DNA of 64,000 bases, from the NCBI GenBank assembly GCA_001953215.1, contig CP019169.1, positions 4,030,001 to 4,094,000 on the forward strand, in the 5' to 3' direction. Positions 35,328-43,668 of this stretch are shown one piece after another. A program made the position numbers and the translations under genes. The DNA comes from Betaproteobacteria bacterium GR16-43 (GTDB lineage: Bacteria; Pseudomonadota; Gammaproteobacteria; Burkholderiales; Usitatibacteraceae). The notes beneath the pieces were generated by a model, which saw only the letters and a list, made by a program, of their open reading frames with translations, was not told the DNA's origin and ran no database searches. Position 1 is the first letter of the stretch. Every line of letters begins with the position of its first letter.

Positions 35328-35867
35328 TTGCGCTACCTTCTCCTGATCTCGCGCGGCATCGACGCACTCAACGAGCGTCTCGGCTGGTTCGCCAACATGC
35401 TGGTGCTGCTGGCCTGCCTCATCAGCGCGGGCAATGCGATGTCCCGCTATGCCTTCGACCTCTCGTCCAACGCGTGGCTCGAGATCCAGTGGTACCTCTT
35501 CGCCGGCATGGTGATGCTCGGCGCCTCCTACACGCTCAAGGTCAACGAGCACGTGCGCGTCGACATCCTCTACGTGCACCTGTCCGAGCGCGGCAAGGAG
35601 TGGCTGGACCTCATCGGCACCGCGGTGTTCCTCGTGCCGACGATGCTCGTCATCGCGTACTACTCGCTCTCCCTCTTCACGCAGTCCTGGGCGGTCCAGG
35701 AGATCTCGGGCAACGCGGGCGGGCTGCTGCGCTGGCCGGTGAAGATCCTGCTGCCGCTGGGCTTCGTCCTCGTGGCCCTGCAGGGGGTCTCGGAGATCAT
35801 CAAGCGCGCCGCGGCGTTGCGCGGCGTCGTTCGCTACGAAACCCACTACGAGAGGCCGCTGCAATGA
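35328..35867 (+). CDS. TRAP transporter small permease (DctQ type)
   Basis: A 179-residue protein with four membrane helices; N-terminal RGIDALNERLGWFANMLVLLACLISAGNAMSRYAF is typical of DctQ subunits, as is YTLKVNEHVRVDILY. It begins at a TTG preceded by GGGGA (35319-35322); no ATG/GTG gives the full first helix. Forms the membrane complex with the large permease that follows, which its stop overlaps (ATGA). Confidence 0.88.
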   Translation: MRYLLLISRGIDALNERLGWFANMLVLLACLISAGNAMSRYAFDLSSNAWLEIQWYLFAGMVMLGASYTLKVNEHVRVDILYVHLSERGKEWLDLIGTAVFLVPTMLVIAYYSLSLFTQSWAVQEISGNAGGLLRWPVKILLPLGFVLVALQGVSEIIKRAAALRGVVRYETHYERPLQ

Positions 35868-37501
35868 TCCCGCTGGAGTGGATGCCGCCGCTCATGTTCG
35901 GCGGCCTGATTCTCTTCATGCTGATCGGCTACCCGGTCGCGTTCACGCTGGCGGCGCTGGGCCTCACGTTCGGATTCCTCTCCGTGGAGATGGGCTACTT
36001 CCCGCCGGAATTCCTGCAGGCCATCCCGGCGCGCATCTTCGGCAACGTGCTTTCCAACGAGCTCCTGCTCGCGATCCCGTTCTTCACCTTCATGGGCACC
36101 GTGCTCGAGCGGTGCGGCATCGCCGAGGACATGCTCGACTCGATGGGCCAGCTCTTCGGGCCGTTGCGCGGGGGCCTGGGCTACTCGGTGATCATCGTGG
36201 GCTTCATCCTGGGCGCGATCACGGGAACCGTCGCGGCGCAGGTGATCGCGATGGCGCTCATCTCGCTGCCGGTGATGATGCGGTACAAGTACAACATGCG
36301 CTACGCCACGGGCGTGCTCGCGGCCTCGGGCACGATCACGCAGCTGGTGCCCCCGTCACTGGTGCTGATCGTGCTCGCCGACCAGCTCGGCAAGTCGGTG
36401 GGCGACATGTACCTCGGCGCGTGGGGCCCCTCGCTGCTGCAGATCGCGCTCTTCATCCTGTTCACGTTCGTGATCAGCATCGTGAGGCCCGAGTGGGTTC
36501 CGGCGGTTCCCAAGGAAGACCGCACGCTGCAGGGCTGGGCGCTCTGGAAGAAGTGCCTGTGGGGAATCGTCCCCGCGGCCGTCCTGATCTTCCTCGTGCT
36601 GGGCACGCTGTTCATGGGCCTGGCCACGCCCACCGAGGGCGGCGCCATGGGCGCGGTCGGGGCGATCGTGCTCGCCGTTCTGCGCCAGCCGTCGCTCGGC
36701 AAGCAGCGCTCGATCTTCTGGATCGGCATCGTGGCGGGCGGCATCGCCGCGATCATCGGCATCTTCGCGTTCAAGTCGCTGCCCTTCCAGGTAGCCATCG
36801 CGGTGCTGTACCTGTCCATCGTCTTCATGGTGGTCAAGGCGGCGGCCATCCCGGCGCTGCGCGAGCTGATCCGCCAGGCCTACCAGACCACCATGCGCCT
36901 GACCGCGATGGTGATCTTCATCCTCGTGGGCTCCACCTGCTTCTCGGTCGTCTTCCAGGGCGTGAACGGCGGCCCGTGGCTGGAGCACATGCTCTCCAGC
37001 CTGCCCGGCGGCGTGTGGGGATTCCTGATCTTCGTGAACCTGTTCGTGTTCTTCATCGCCTTCTTCCTCGACTTCTTCGAGATCGTCTTCATCATCGTGC
37101 CGCTGCTGGCGCCGATCGCGAAGGTGATGCTCACCCCCGTGGTGGGCGAGGACGCGGCGCTGATCTGGTTCGGCGTCATGTTGTGCGTGAACCTCCAGAC
37201 CTCCTTCATGCACCCGCCCTTCGGCTTCGCGCTCATGTACCTGCGAGGCGTGGCGCCCAAGGAGGTGAAGAGCAGCGACATCTACTGGGGCGCGCTGCCC
37301 TGGGTCGGCCTGCAGCTGGTGCTCGTGGCGCTCGTGATCGCCTTCCCGATGCAGGTCACGATGTTCCTCGACAAGCAGCGGGTCATCGACCTGGACAAGG
37401 TGCAGATCGAGATTCCCGCGGAGGCCACGCGATCGACGGAAGACACCGACGCGGACATCCAGAAGGCCTTCGGCCCGAAGGCGGAAGAGCCGAAGAAATG
37501 A
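35864..37501 (+). CDS. TRAP transporter large permease (DctM type)
   Basis: A 545-residue membrane protein with about 13-14 helices. DctM landmarks: LLAIPFFTFMGTVLERCGIAEDMLD, GAITGTVAAQVIAMALISLPVMM, ASGTITQLVPPSLVLIVLADQLG, and MGLATPTEGGAMGAVGA. It is longer than standard DctM (about 430), with an extra mid-protein segment of two helices near residues 285-330 and a soluble C-terminus of about 40 residues. Uses the sodium gradient to import an organic acid delivered by the DctP protein encoded convergently. Confidence 0.93.
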   Translation: MIPLEWMPPLMFGGLILFMLIGYPVAFTLAALGLTFGFLSVEMGYFPPEFLQAIPARIFGNVLSNELLLAIPFFTFMGTVLERCGIAEDMLDSMGQLFGPLRGGLGYSVIIVGFILGAITGTVAAQVIAMALISLPVMMRYKYNMRYATGVLAASGTITQLVPPSLVLIVLADQLGKSVGDMYLGAWGPSLLQIALFILFTFVISIVRPEWVPAVPKEDRTLQGWALWKKCLWGIVPAAVLIFLVLGTLFMGLATPTEGGAMGAVGAIVLAVLRQPSLGKQRSIFWIGIVAGGIAAIIGIFAFKSLPFQVAIAVLYLSIVFMVVKAAAIPALRELIRQAYQTTMRLTAMVIFILVGSTCFSVVFQGVNGGPWLEHMLSSLPGGVWGFLIFVNLFVFFIAFFLDFFEIVFIIVPLLAPIAKVMLTPVVGEDAALIWFGVMLCVNLQTSFMHPPFGFALMYLRGVAPKEVKSSDIYWGALPWVGLQLVLVALVIAFPMQVTMFLDKQRVIDLDKVQIEIPAEATRSTEDTDADIQKAFGPKAEEPKK

Positions 37502-37503
37502 AA

Positions 37504-37527
37504 AAAGCCCCGCGTTCGCGGGGCTTT
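37504..37527. terminator. Bidirectional terminator between TRAP permease and DctP genes
   Basis: AAAGCCCCGCG (37504-37514) and CGCGGGGCTTT (37517-37527) form a perfect 11-bp stem with a TT loop, flanked by A-run on one side and T-run on the other. Confidence 0.9.
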
Positions 37528-37549
37528 CGAGTGATGCACTGCGCGCCGC

Positions 37550-38686
37550 TCAGGTCTTCTTCGGAGCTGCCGCCGGTGCCGCCGCGGCCGCGCCCTTGGG
37601 TGCCGGGCGGGTGGACATGAAGGTGTCGTAGCTGCCCTCGGCCACGCGGAACCACGCGACCTGGTCTTCGAGGAACTTCATGTAGTGGTCGTAGACCTTC
37701 TTGAACTTCTCGTTCTTCGCCGACGTCTCCGCGTAGAGCTCGAGGGCCGCCTGGTAGCAGGCCTCCATCACCGGCCGCGTGAAGCCGCGCAGCTTCGTGC
37801 CCGTGGCGACCAGCTTCTTCAACGCCGGCGGATTGCCCGCGTCGTAGCGCGCCATCATCATCGTGTTGCCTTCGTGGCACGCGGCCTCGAAGACCGCCTG
37901 GTATTCCTTCGGCAGCTCCGCCCAGGCCTTCTGGTTCACGAACGCGTGGAGCGCCGGACCGCCTTCCCACCAACCCGGGTAGTAGTAGTACGGGGCGATC
38001 TTGTTCAAGCCCAGCTTCTCGTCGTCGTAGGGGCCGACCCATTCCGCCGCGTCGATGACGCCCTTCTCCAGCGCGGGATAGATCTCGCCGCCCGGGATCT
38101 GCTGCGGCACCACGCCCAGCTTCGCCAGCACCTGGCCGGCGAAGCCGCCGATGCGCAGCTTCAGGCCCTTCAGGTCGGCGACGGTCTTGATCTCCCTCTT
38201 GTACCAGCCGCCCATCTGCGCGCCGGTATTGCCGCAGAGGAACGAATGGATGCCGTAGTCCTTCACGAAATCGTTGAACACCGCGTCGCCACCGCCCACG
38301 TACCACCAGGCGTTGTACTGGCGGCAGTTCATGCCGAACGGGATGGCCGTTCCCAGCGCGAATGTCGGGTCCTTGCCCACGTAGTAGTACGGAGCCGTGT
38401 GGCCGCATTGCACCGTGTTGTTCTGCACGGCATCGAGGACGCCGAAGCCGCCCACGATCTCGCCCGCGGCGAACACCTGGATCTGGAACTTGCCGCCGGT
38501 GGCCGCGGCGACGCGCTTCGACATCACCTCGGCGGCGCCGAAGATCGTGTCCAGGCTCTTGGGGAAGCTGGACGCACAGCGCCATTTCACTTCGGGTGCG
38601 CCCTGGGCGAATGCCGGGGCGCTGCCCGTCGCCAGGATTCCGGCCATGCCCGCACCGGCTGTGTTCAGGAATTTTCTGCGTTGCAT
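37550..38686 (-). CDS. TRAP transporter substrate-binding protein (DctP/TakP-like)
   Basis: A 378-residue periplasmic binding protein with a Tat-like signal (MQRRKFLNTAGAGMAGILATG, cleavage after AFA). WRCASSFPKSLDTIFGAAEVMSKRV and EIVGGFGVLDAVQNNTVQCGHT match the TakP group that binds 2-oxo acids; LKGLKLRIGGFAGQVLAKLG and GVIDAAEWVGPYDDEKLGL are general DctP signatures. A Pro/Ala/Lys tail follows the folded part. It is encoded convergently with its likely permeases, sharing a bidirectional terminator, so it must have its own promoter. Confidence 0.92.
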   Translation of the reverse strand: MQRRKFLNTAGAGMAGILATGSAPAFAQGAPEVKWRCASSFPKSLDTIFGAAEVMSKRVAAATGGKFQIQVFAAGEIVGGFGVLDAVQNNTVQCGHTAPYYYVGKDPTFALGTAIPFGMNCRQYNAWWYVGGGDAVFNDFVKDYGIHSFLCGNTGAQMGGWYKREIKTVADLKGLKLRIGGFAGQVLAKLGVVPQQIPGGEIYPALEKGVIDAAEWVGPYDDEKLGLNKIAPYYYYPGWWEGGPALHAFVNQKAWAELPKEYQAVFEAACHEGNTMMMARYDAGNPPALKKLVATGTKLRGFTRPVMEACYQAALELYAETSAKNEKFKKVYDHYMKFLEDQVAWFRVAEGSYDTFMSTRPAPKGAAAAAPAAAPKKT

Positions 38687-38750
38687 CGCGAGGCTCCTCC
38701 TTCGTTTTGGGGAATCGGGGAACCCCGTTCCCTGCGCGAAGAAGCCTACC

Positions 38751-40109
38751 TCAATTGCCTGCGATGGTCATGCGGTCCACGAGGATGGAACCGCCCTGGC
38801 GCGAGCCTCGCACGAGGACGTCGCTGCCGACGGCGACGATCCCGCGGTACATCGCGAGCAGGTTGCCCGCGATGGTGATCTCCTCCACCGGATACGCGAT
38901 CTCGCCACCCTCGACCCAGTAGCCCGCGGCGCCGCGCGAGTAGTCGCCGGTCACCGGATTCACGCCCTGCCCCATGAGTTCCGTCACCAGCAAGCCGCGC
39001 CCCATGAGGCGCAGCAGGCCGGCCAGGTCGTGTTCGCCGGGTTGGAGCAGGAGATTGTGGTTGCCGCCGTTGTTGCCGGTGGTCGGCAGGCCCAGCTTCC
39101 GGCCGGAGTAGCTCGACAGGAACCAGCCCTGGAGGACGCCCGCATCGACCACGCGTCGCGCTTTCGTGGCGACGCCTTCGGAATCGAAATACTCGCTCGC
39201 CATCTCGCCCGGGCGGTGCGGATCCTCGAGCAGGGTGACCGTGGGTGCGAAGACCGGCTGGCCGAGGCGATCGAGGAGGAACGAGGAGCGGCGATAGAGG
39301 GAAGTGCCGCTCGCCGCGGAGACGAAATGCCCGATCAGGCTTCCGGCGATGTTCGCGTCGAAGAGGACCGGCGCCTCCATGGTCGCGAGCTTGCGCGCGC
39401 CCAGCTTTCGCACCGCGCGCTCGCCCGCGATGCGGCCCACGGCTTCGGGCCCCTCGAGCTTCGACGGGTCGCGGTTCGTGGTGTACCAGTAGTCACGCTG
39501 CATGCCTTCGTCTTCTTCGGCCACGACGCCCACGCCGATGCTCGAGCGCGAGGTGGGGAAGCCGCCGAGGAAGCCCAGCGTGTTGGCGAAGATGAAGTCG
39601 GCATCGTTGCTCGAGACCGTCGCGCCTTCGGAGTTGGTGATGCGCTCGTCGACATCGAGGGCGGCCGACTCGGCGGCGCGTGCGATCTCGATGGCCTCCT
39701 CGACGGTGAGGCGCCACGGATGGAAGAGCGCGAGATCGGGCACGGCGCCGCGCAACAGCAATTCGGGCTCGGGGAGCCCGGCCGCATCGTCGGAGGCCGT
39801 GTAGCGCGCGATCGCGCAGGCCGCCTCGACCGTGCGTTCGACGGCTTCGTCCGAGAGGTCCGACGTGCTCGCGTTGCCGCGGCGCTGGCCGAAGTAGACG
39901 GTGATGCCCAGGCCCTTGTCGCGGTTGTACTCCACCGTTTCGACTTCATCCTGGCGCACCGTGACCGACTGCCCGAGGGCGGCCGACACTTCGGACTCCG
40001 CGTGGCTGGCGCCCTTCTGCCGGGCGATGGCGAGCGAGCGTTCGGCGACGGCGGCCATCGCGTCGCGCGAGAGGGGAAGCGGGGTCGGGACGAGGGGCGA
40101 TTCGGGCAT
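38751..40109 (-). CDS. pmbA: TldE/PmbA family metalloprotease-complex subunit
   Basis: A 452-residue protein of the TldD/TldE complex, which degrades unfolded peptides (for example processing microcin B17 and CcdA antitoxin in E. coli). Matches include SHAESEVSAALGQSVTVRQDEVETVEYNRDKGLGITVYFGQRRGNAST, the middle AAALDVDERITNSEGA-like block and the C-terminal ELMGQGVNPVTGDYSRGAAGYWVEGGEIAYPVEEITIAGNL. TldE lacks the catalytic HExxxH and acts as partner of TldD, encoded elsewhere. Start is 11 nt from the divergent darP start. Confidence 0.95.
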   Translation of the reverse strand: MPESPLVPTPLPLSRDAMAAVAERSLAIARQKGASHAESEVSAALGQSVTVRQDEVETVEYNRDKGLGITVYFGQRRGNASTSDLSDEAVERTVEAACAIARYTASDDAAGLPEPELLLRGAVPDLALFHPWRLTVEEAIEIARAAESAALDVDERITNSEGATVSSNDADFIFANTLGFLGGFPTSRSSIGVGVVAEEDEGMQRDYWYTTNRDPSKLEGPEAVGRIAGERAVRKLGARKLATMEAPVLFDANIAGSLIGHFVSAASGTSLYRRSSFLLDRLGQPVFAPTVTLLEDPHRPGEMASEYFDSEGVATKARRVVDAGVLQGWFLSSYSGRKLGLPTTGNNGGNHNLLLQPGEHDLAGLLRLMGRGLLVTELMGQGVNPVTGDYSRGAAGYWVEGGEIAYPVEEITIAGNLLAMYRGIVAVGSDVLVRGSRQGGSILVDRMTIAGN

Positions 40110-40120
40110 AATTGAAACCA

Positions 40121-40615
40121 ATGGAAGACGATGATTTTATCAGCAAGACGCGTCGCAAGAAGCAGAGCCACGACATCCAGTCCCTCGGCGTGGCCCTCAC
40201 GAAGCTCTCGGCCGAGCAGCTCGCGCGATTCAACCTGCCGGAAACGCTGCTCGACGCGCTGATCGAGGCGAAGCGCTTCACGAAGCACGAGGCGGTCCGG
40301 CGCCACGCGCAATACATCGGACGGATCATGCGCGACATGGACGTGGAGCCCATCGCCGCGCAGCTCGCGGCGCTGAACGCGCCCACGAACCGGGACACCG
40401 CGCTCTTCCACCTGGCCGAGCGCTGGCGCACGGACCTGATGGCCGACCCTTCTACGATCCCCGCCTTCGCCCTGGAGTTCCCCGGCGTCGACGAGCGCAG
40501 GCTCTCCGACCTCATCGAAGCCGCGAAGAAGGAGCGCGCCGCGGAGAAACCGCCGAAGCACTTCCGCGAGCTCTTCCACGTGATCAACGACGCGGTGCGC
40601 AAGGGCCAGGCATGA
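40121..40615 (+). CDS. darP: Ribosome biogenesis factor DarP (YjgA, DUF615)
   Basis: A 164-residue, highly charged helical protein that associates with late 50S precursors. Family blocks: FISKTRRKKQSHDIQSLGVALTKLSAEQLA, EAKRFTKHEAVRRHAQYIGRIMRDMD, FHLAERWRTDLMAD, and a C-terminal KHFRELFHVI. It is divergent from pmbA as in many proteobacteria (tight 11-nt spacing), and its stop overlaps the mogA start (ATGA). Confidence 0.95.
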   Translation: MEDDDFISKTRRKKQSHDIQSLGVALTKLSAEQLARFNLPETLLDALIEAKRFTKHEAVRRHAQYIGRIMRDMDVEPIAAQLAALNAPTNRDTALFHLAERWRTDLMADPSTIPAFALEFPGVDERRLSDLIEAAKKERAAEKPPKHFRELFHVINDAVRKGQA

Positions 40616-41208
40616 GTGCGCCCGAAACGGTGCGCATCGGCCTCGTCGCCGCGAGCGACCGCGCCTCGCAAGGCGTCTACAAGGACGAAGGCATCCCCGC
40701 GCTCGAAGCGTGGCTCGCCGGGGCCCTCCTGAACCCGATCGAATTCGAGCGCCGCGTCATTCCCGACGAGCAGGACGTCATCGAGGCCGCGCTGGTGGGA
40801 CTCGTCGACGATGTCGGCTGCCACCTCGTGATCACCACCGGCGGCACCGGTCCCGCGGCGCGCGACGTGACGCCCGAGGCCACGCTTGCCGTGGCCGACC
40901 GCGAGATGCCGGGGTTCGGCGAGCAGATGCGCCGGATCAGCCTCGAGTTCGTGCCCACGGCGATCCTCTCGCGCCAGGTCGCCGTGATCCGCAAGGGCGC
41001 GCTGATCCTGAACCTCCCGGGCCAGCCGAAATCCATCCGCGAGACGCTCGAAGGCCTGAAGGACGCGCAGGGCAAGTCGATCGTCGCCGGGATCTTCGCG
41101 GCCGTGCCCTACTGCATCGACCTCCTCGGCGGCCCGTACCTCGAGACGCGCGAGGACGTCGTGAAGGCCTTCCGTCCCAAGTCCGCGATCCGAGCCCCCC
41201 GTCCATGA
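40612..41208 (+). CDS. mogA: Molybdopterin adenylyltransferase
   Basis: A 198-residue enzyme that adenylates molybdopterin before molybdate insertion. The MoCF fold shows as IGLVAASDRASQGVYKDEG, VITTGGTGPAARDVTPEAT, MPGFGEQMRRIS and LILNLPGQPKSIRETLEG. Coupled to darP upstream (ATGA) and to a carboxylesterase downstream (ATGA). Confidence 0.96.
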   Translation: MSAPETVRIGLVAASDRASQGVYKDEGIPALEAWLAGALLNPIEFERRVIPDEQDVIEAALVGLVDDVGCHLVITTGGTGPAARDVTPEATLAVADREMPGFGEQMRRISLEFVPTAILSRQVAVIRKGALILNLPGQPKSIRETLEGLKDAQGKSIVAGIFAAVPYCIDLLGGPYLETREDVVKAFRPKSAIRAPRP

Positions 41209-41888
41209 CCAACCTCGCGCAAGTCGAAGTCTCCACCGCCACCGAACCCAAGGGCACCGTGATCTGGATGCACGGCCTGGGTGCCGACGGCTGGGACTTC
41301 GTGCCGCTGGTGCGCGAACTGCCGCTGCCCGAGGACCTCGGCCTGCGCTTCGTCTTCCCGCATGCGCCGATGCGCCCGGTGACGATCAACAACGGCTTCG
41401 TGATGCGCGCGTGGTACGACATCTCGATGCAGGACCTCGCGCGCCGCCCGGACGAAGCCGGCATTCGCGCGTCACAGAAGGAAGTCGAGGCGCTGATCGA
41501 ACGCGAGCGCGCGCGCGGCATGCCGCCGGACAAGGTCGTCCTCGCCGGTTTCTCGCAGGGCGGTGCCATCGCATTGCAGACGGGCCTGCGCTTCAAGGAG
41601 ACCCTGGCGGGGATCGTGGCACTCTCGACCTACCTGCCGCTCGAGGAGTCGCTCGATGCGGAGGCCTCCGTCGCCAACAAGCGCACGCCGATCCTCATGG
41701 TGCACGGGACGCAGGACCCGATCGTCCCGATGGCGCTGGCCGATGCCTCGCGCCGCAAGCTCGAGGCGCGCGGCTACGCGGTGGAGTGGCAGGACTACCC
41801 GATGCCCCACTCCGTCTGCGCCGAGGAAGTGGAGAGCATCGCGCAGTGGCTCACCGCGCGGTTCACGAGCCGCACCCCGCGCGCCTAG
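41205..41888 (+). CDS. Phospholipase/carboxylesterase family alpha/beta hydrolase
   Basis: A 227-residue serine hydrolase. Catalytic triad visible: GFSQGG (Ser117), GTQDPIVP (Asp) and PMPHSVCAEE (His). VIWMHGLGADGWDFVPLV provides the oxyanion loop. Related to carboxylesterase EstB and acyl-protein thioesterases; natural substrate unknown. No signal peptide, thus cytosolic. It ends in a 20-bp palindrome. Confidence 0.93.
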   Translation: MTNLAQVEVSTATEPKGTVIWMHGLGADGWDFVPLVRELPLPEDLGLRFVFPHAPMRPVTINNGFVMRAWYDISMQDLARRPDEAGIRASQKEVEALIERERARGMPPDKVVLAGFSQGGAIALQTGLRFKETLAGIVALSTYLPLEESLDAEASVANKRTPILMVHGTQDPIVPMALADASRRKLEARGYAVEWQDYPMPHSVCAEEVESIAQWLTARFTSRTPRA

Positions 41889-41896
41889 GCGCGCGG
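41877..41896. terminator. 20-bp perfect palindrome at the carboxylesterase stop
   Basis: CCGCGCGCCT and AGGCGCGCGG abut without a loop; the stop TAG is in the centre. It lies between convergent genes and may act as a terminator, though there is no T-run. Confidence 0.5.
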
Positions 41897-41900
41897 CGCG

Positions 41901-42329
41901 TCACTTCGCCGGCGTGGCGAGCGGCTTGCCCTTTTCCACCACATAGGTCGCGAGCACCTTCACCGGCACGGTGCCTGTGTTCTTCGCGTCGTGCACCTTG
42001 CCCGCCGGGATGAGGTAGCTCGTTCCTGCGTTCATCGCGATGGGCGGCATGCCGTCGATCGTGAGCGTGGCCGAGCCTTCCAGCACATAGCCCGTCTCGA
42101 TGCCGTCGTGGCTGTGGCGTCCCGTGGAGCCGCCCGGGGCGATCTCCGCGAGACCGAGGACCGCTTCCTGCGTGGGGCTCACGTCGGTCTTCTGCAGGAT
42201 CGTTCGCTTGATCGCGGGGGCTGGCGCGGGCGTTTGCGCTAGCGCGCTTCCTGCAAAGGCAAGGCTCAGGACACAGATGAACACGGATGAACACAGATAA
42301 CGGCCTCGAATCGTTTTGCTCGAAATCAT
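41901..42329 (-). CDS. Exported cupin-domain protein
   Basis: A 142-residue protein with signal peptide (cleavage near ALA-Q, residue 31) and one cupin domain: GGSTGRHSHDGIETGYVLEG (metal His/His/Glu motif) and the second motif MNAGTSYLIPAGKVHDAKN. Periplasmic cupins of this kind can bind metal or small ligands; no reaction can be assigned. Oddly, residues 11-20 of the signal peptide are encoded by three copies of a 10-nt repeat (42271-42300) that has an inverted partner just upstream. Confidence 0.85.
   Translation of the reverse strand: MISSKTIRGRYLCSSVFICVLSLAFAGSALAQTPAPAPAIKRTILQKTDVSPTQEAVLGLAEIAPGGSTGRHSHDGIETGYVLEGSATLTIDGMPPIAMNAGTSYLIPAGKVHDAKNTGTVPVKVLATYVVEKGKPLATPAK
42271..42300. 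repeat. Decamer repeat array, arm 1
   Basis: Three decamers of the form ACACRGATRA in a row (ACACAGATGA, ACACGGATGA, ACACAGATAA). The array lies inside the cupin signal-peptide codons. The outer flank AAAGGCAAGG is also shared with arm 2. Confidence 0.8.
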
Positions 42330-42363
42330 TGTCGATCTCCTAGTGAACAAGTCATCCTGGATT

Positions 42364-42415
42364 TATCTGTGTCCATCTGTGTTCATCTGTGTCCCCCTGC
42401 TTTTCTTGCCTTTGA
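42364..42415. repeat. Decamer repeat array, arm 2 (inverted)
   Basis: The reverse complement reads ACACAGATGA, ACACAGATGG, ACACAGATAA, with an AAAGGCAAG flank ending near 42415. It is an imperfect inverted copy of arm 1, about 60 nt away, in the cupin-patatin spacer. Confidence 0.8.
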
Positions 42416-42416
42416 C

Positions 42417-43649
42417 TTAGGGGGTTCCACTCGGCGTACGCGCCTTCTCGGCGGTGAGCGGCGTGAGGAACTTCACGGTGCGCGAGAAAGCGCCGGGAAT
42501 CGGGCACATCGAGCCCACGAGGAAAGCCTCGACCTCCTCGCGGCGCTTCATCGTGTCGTTGTAGCCCAGCGTGATGAGCTCGCGGCAATAGCCCTGCTCG
42601 AACAGCAGGTAGCTCGCGAGGTTCGCACCGCCGCGGCGCATGGCGCCGATCGAGCGCAGCAGCATGCGGATGGGCCACGGCAGGTGGCGCACGTGCTTGA
42701 TGGCGATCTGGTCGAGCGGTTCCGAGGGCGTGAGCACGAGGACATCGACGTGGTGGAGCGTGAGGCCCATCTTGCGCAGCGTCTCCTGCGGGACCGCGCT
42801 GATGGTGCGGTTGATGCGTTCCAGGCGCTCGATGTCGACGGCGAGGCTGTCCAGGAAGATCGAGTTCATCACATGGCCCGCGACCTGCGCGACGCTGGGG
42901 TAGATCTCGCCGCGCGTGCGTTCGGGCGAATCGGTGCGAAGGCGCGCGGTTCCGACGACGATCACGCGGTCCGCGCCCAGGTGCAGCGCGGGGCTCACGG
43001 GCGCGATCTGGCGCATGGAGCCGTCGCCGAAGAACTCGCGGTTCAACTTGTGCGCCGGGAAGAGGAAGGGAATCGCCGACGAAGCCATGAGGTGCTCGAC
43101 GCCGATCTTCGCCTGGATGCCCACGCGCTGCGAGCGCTTCCAGCCTTCCACCTCGGGGCGTGCCTGGAAGAAGCTGCAACTCTGTCCCGAGGTGTAACCC
43201 GAGCAGGTGATGGCGAGCGCGTCGAGCGCTCCGCACTCGAGGTTCGCGGCGATGCGATCGAACGGGAGCCTCCGCTCGAGCAGCGCGGCGAGCGGGCGGT
43301 TGTCGAGGAGCGAGATCGGCTCGTTCTTGATCACGTTGCCGAAGAACATGCCGAGGAACCAGCGCGTGCTGTTGGCCAGGACGCCCACGAGGTCCGAGCG
43401 GTAGACGTGGCGCGGCTCGAAATGGCGCCACACTTCCAGCAGGCGGTCGACCCCTTCGCCGAAATTCTCCGCGTGGCAGGCGAGCGCGCCCGCGTTCACC
43501 GCACCGGCCGACGTGCCGGTGATGATCGGGAACGGATTCACCTTCGGATCGGGCAGCATCTCCTTCAGCGCCTGCAGCACGCCGACCTGGTAGGCCGCGC
43601 GGGCACCACCACCCGCGAGAACGAGACCTGCCTTCGGAACAGCCTCCAT
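42417..43649 (-). CDS. Patatin-like phospholipase
   Basis: A 410-residue acyl hydrolase with a Ser-Asp dyad: oxyanion LAGGGARAAYQVGVL, nucleophile GTSAG (Ser47) and FFGDGSMRQ (Asp). The C-terminal half (INRTISAVPQETLRKMGL to YNDTMKRREEVEAFL) matches a bacterial subgroup of DUF3336-less patatins. No signal peptide. The stop codon adjoins the decamer repeat, and the gene may be transcribed with the cupin. Confidence 0.9.
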   Translation of the reverse strand: MEAVPKAGLVLAGGGARAAYQVGVLQALKEMLPDPKVNPFPIITGTSAGAVNAGALACHAENFGEGVDRLLEVWRHFEPRHVYRSDLVGVLANSTRWFLGMFFGNVIKNEPISLLDNRPLAALLERRLPFDRIAANLECGALDALAITCSGYTSGQSCSFFQARPEVEGWKRSQRVGIQAKIGVEHLMASSAIPFLFPAHKLNREFFGDGSMRQIAPVSPALHLGADRVIVVGTARLRTDSPERTRGEIYPSVAQVAGHVMNSIFLDSLAVDIERLERINRTISAVPQETLRKMGLTLHHVDVLVLTPSEPLDQIAIKHVRHLPWPIRMLLRSIGAMRRGGANLASYLLFEQGYCRELITLGYNDTMKRREEVEAFLVGSMCPIPGAFSRTVKFLTPLTAEKARTPSGTP

Positions 43650-43668
43650 GGATCTCCTGGCCGGGCGG

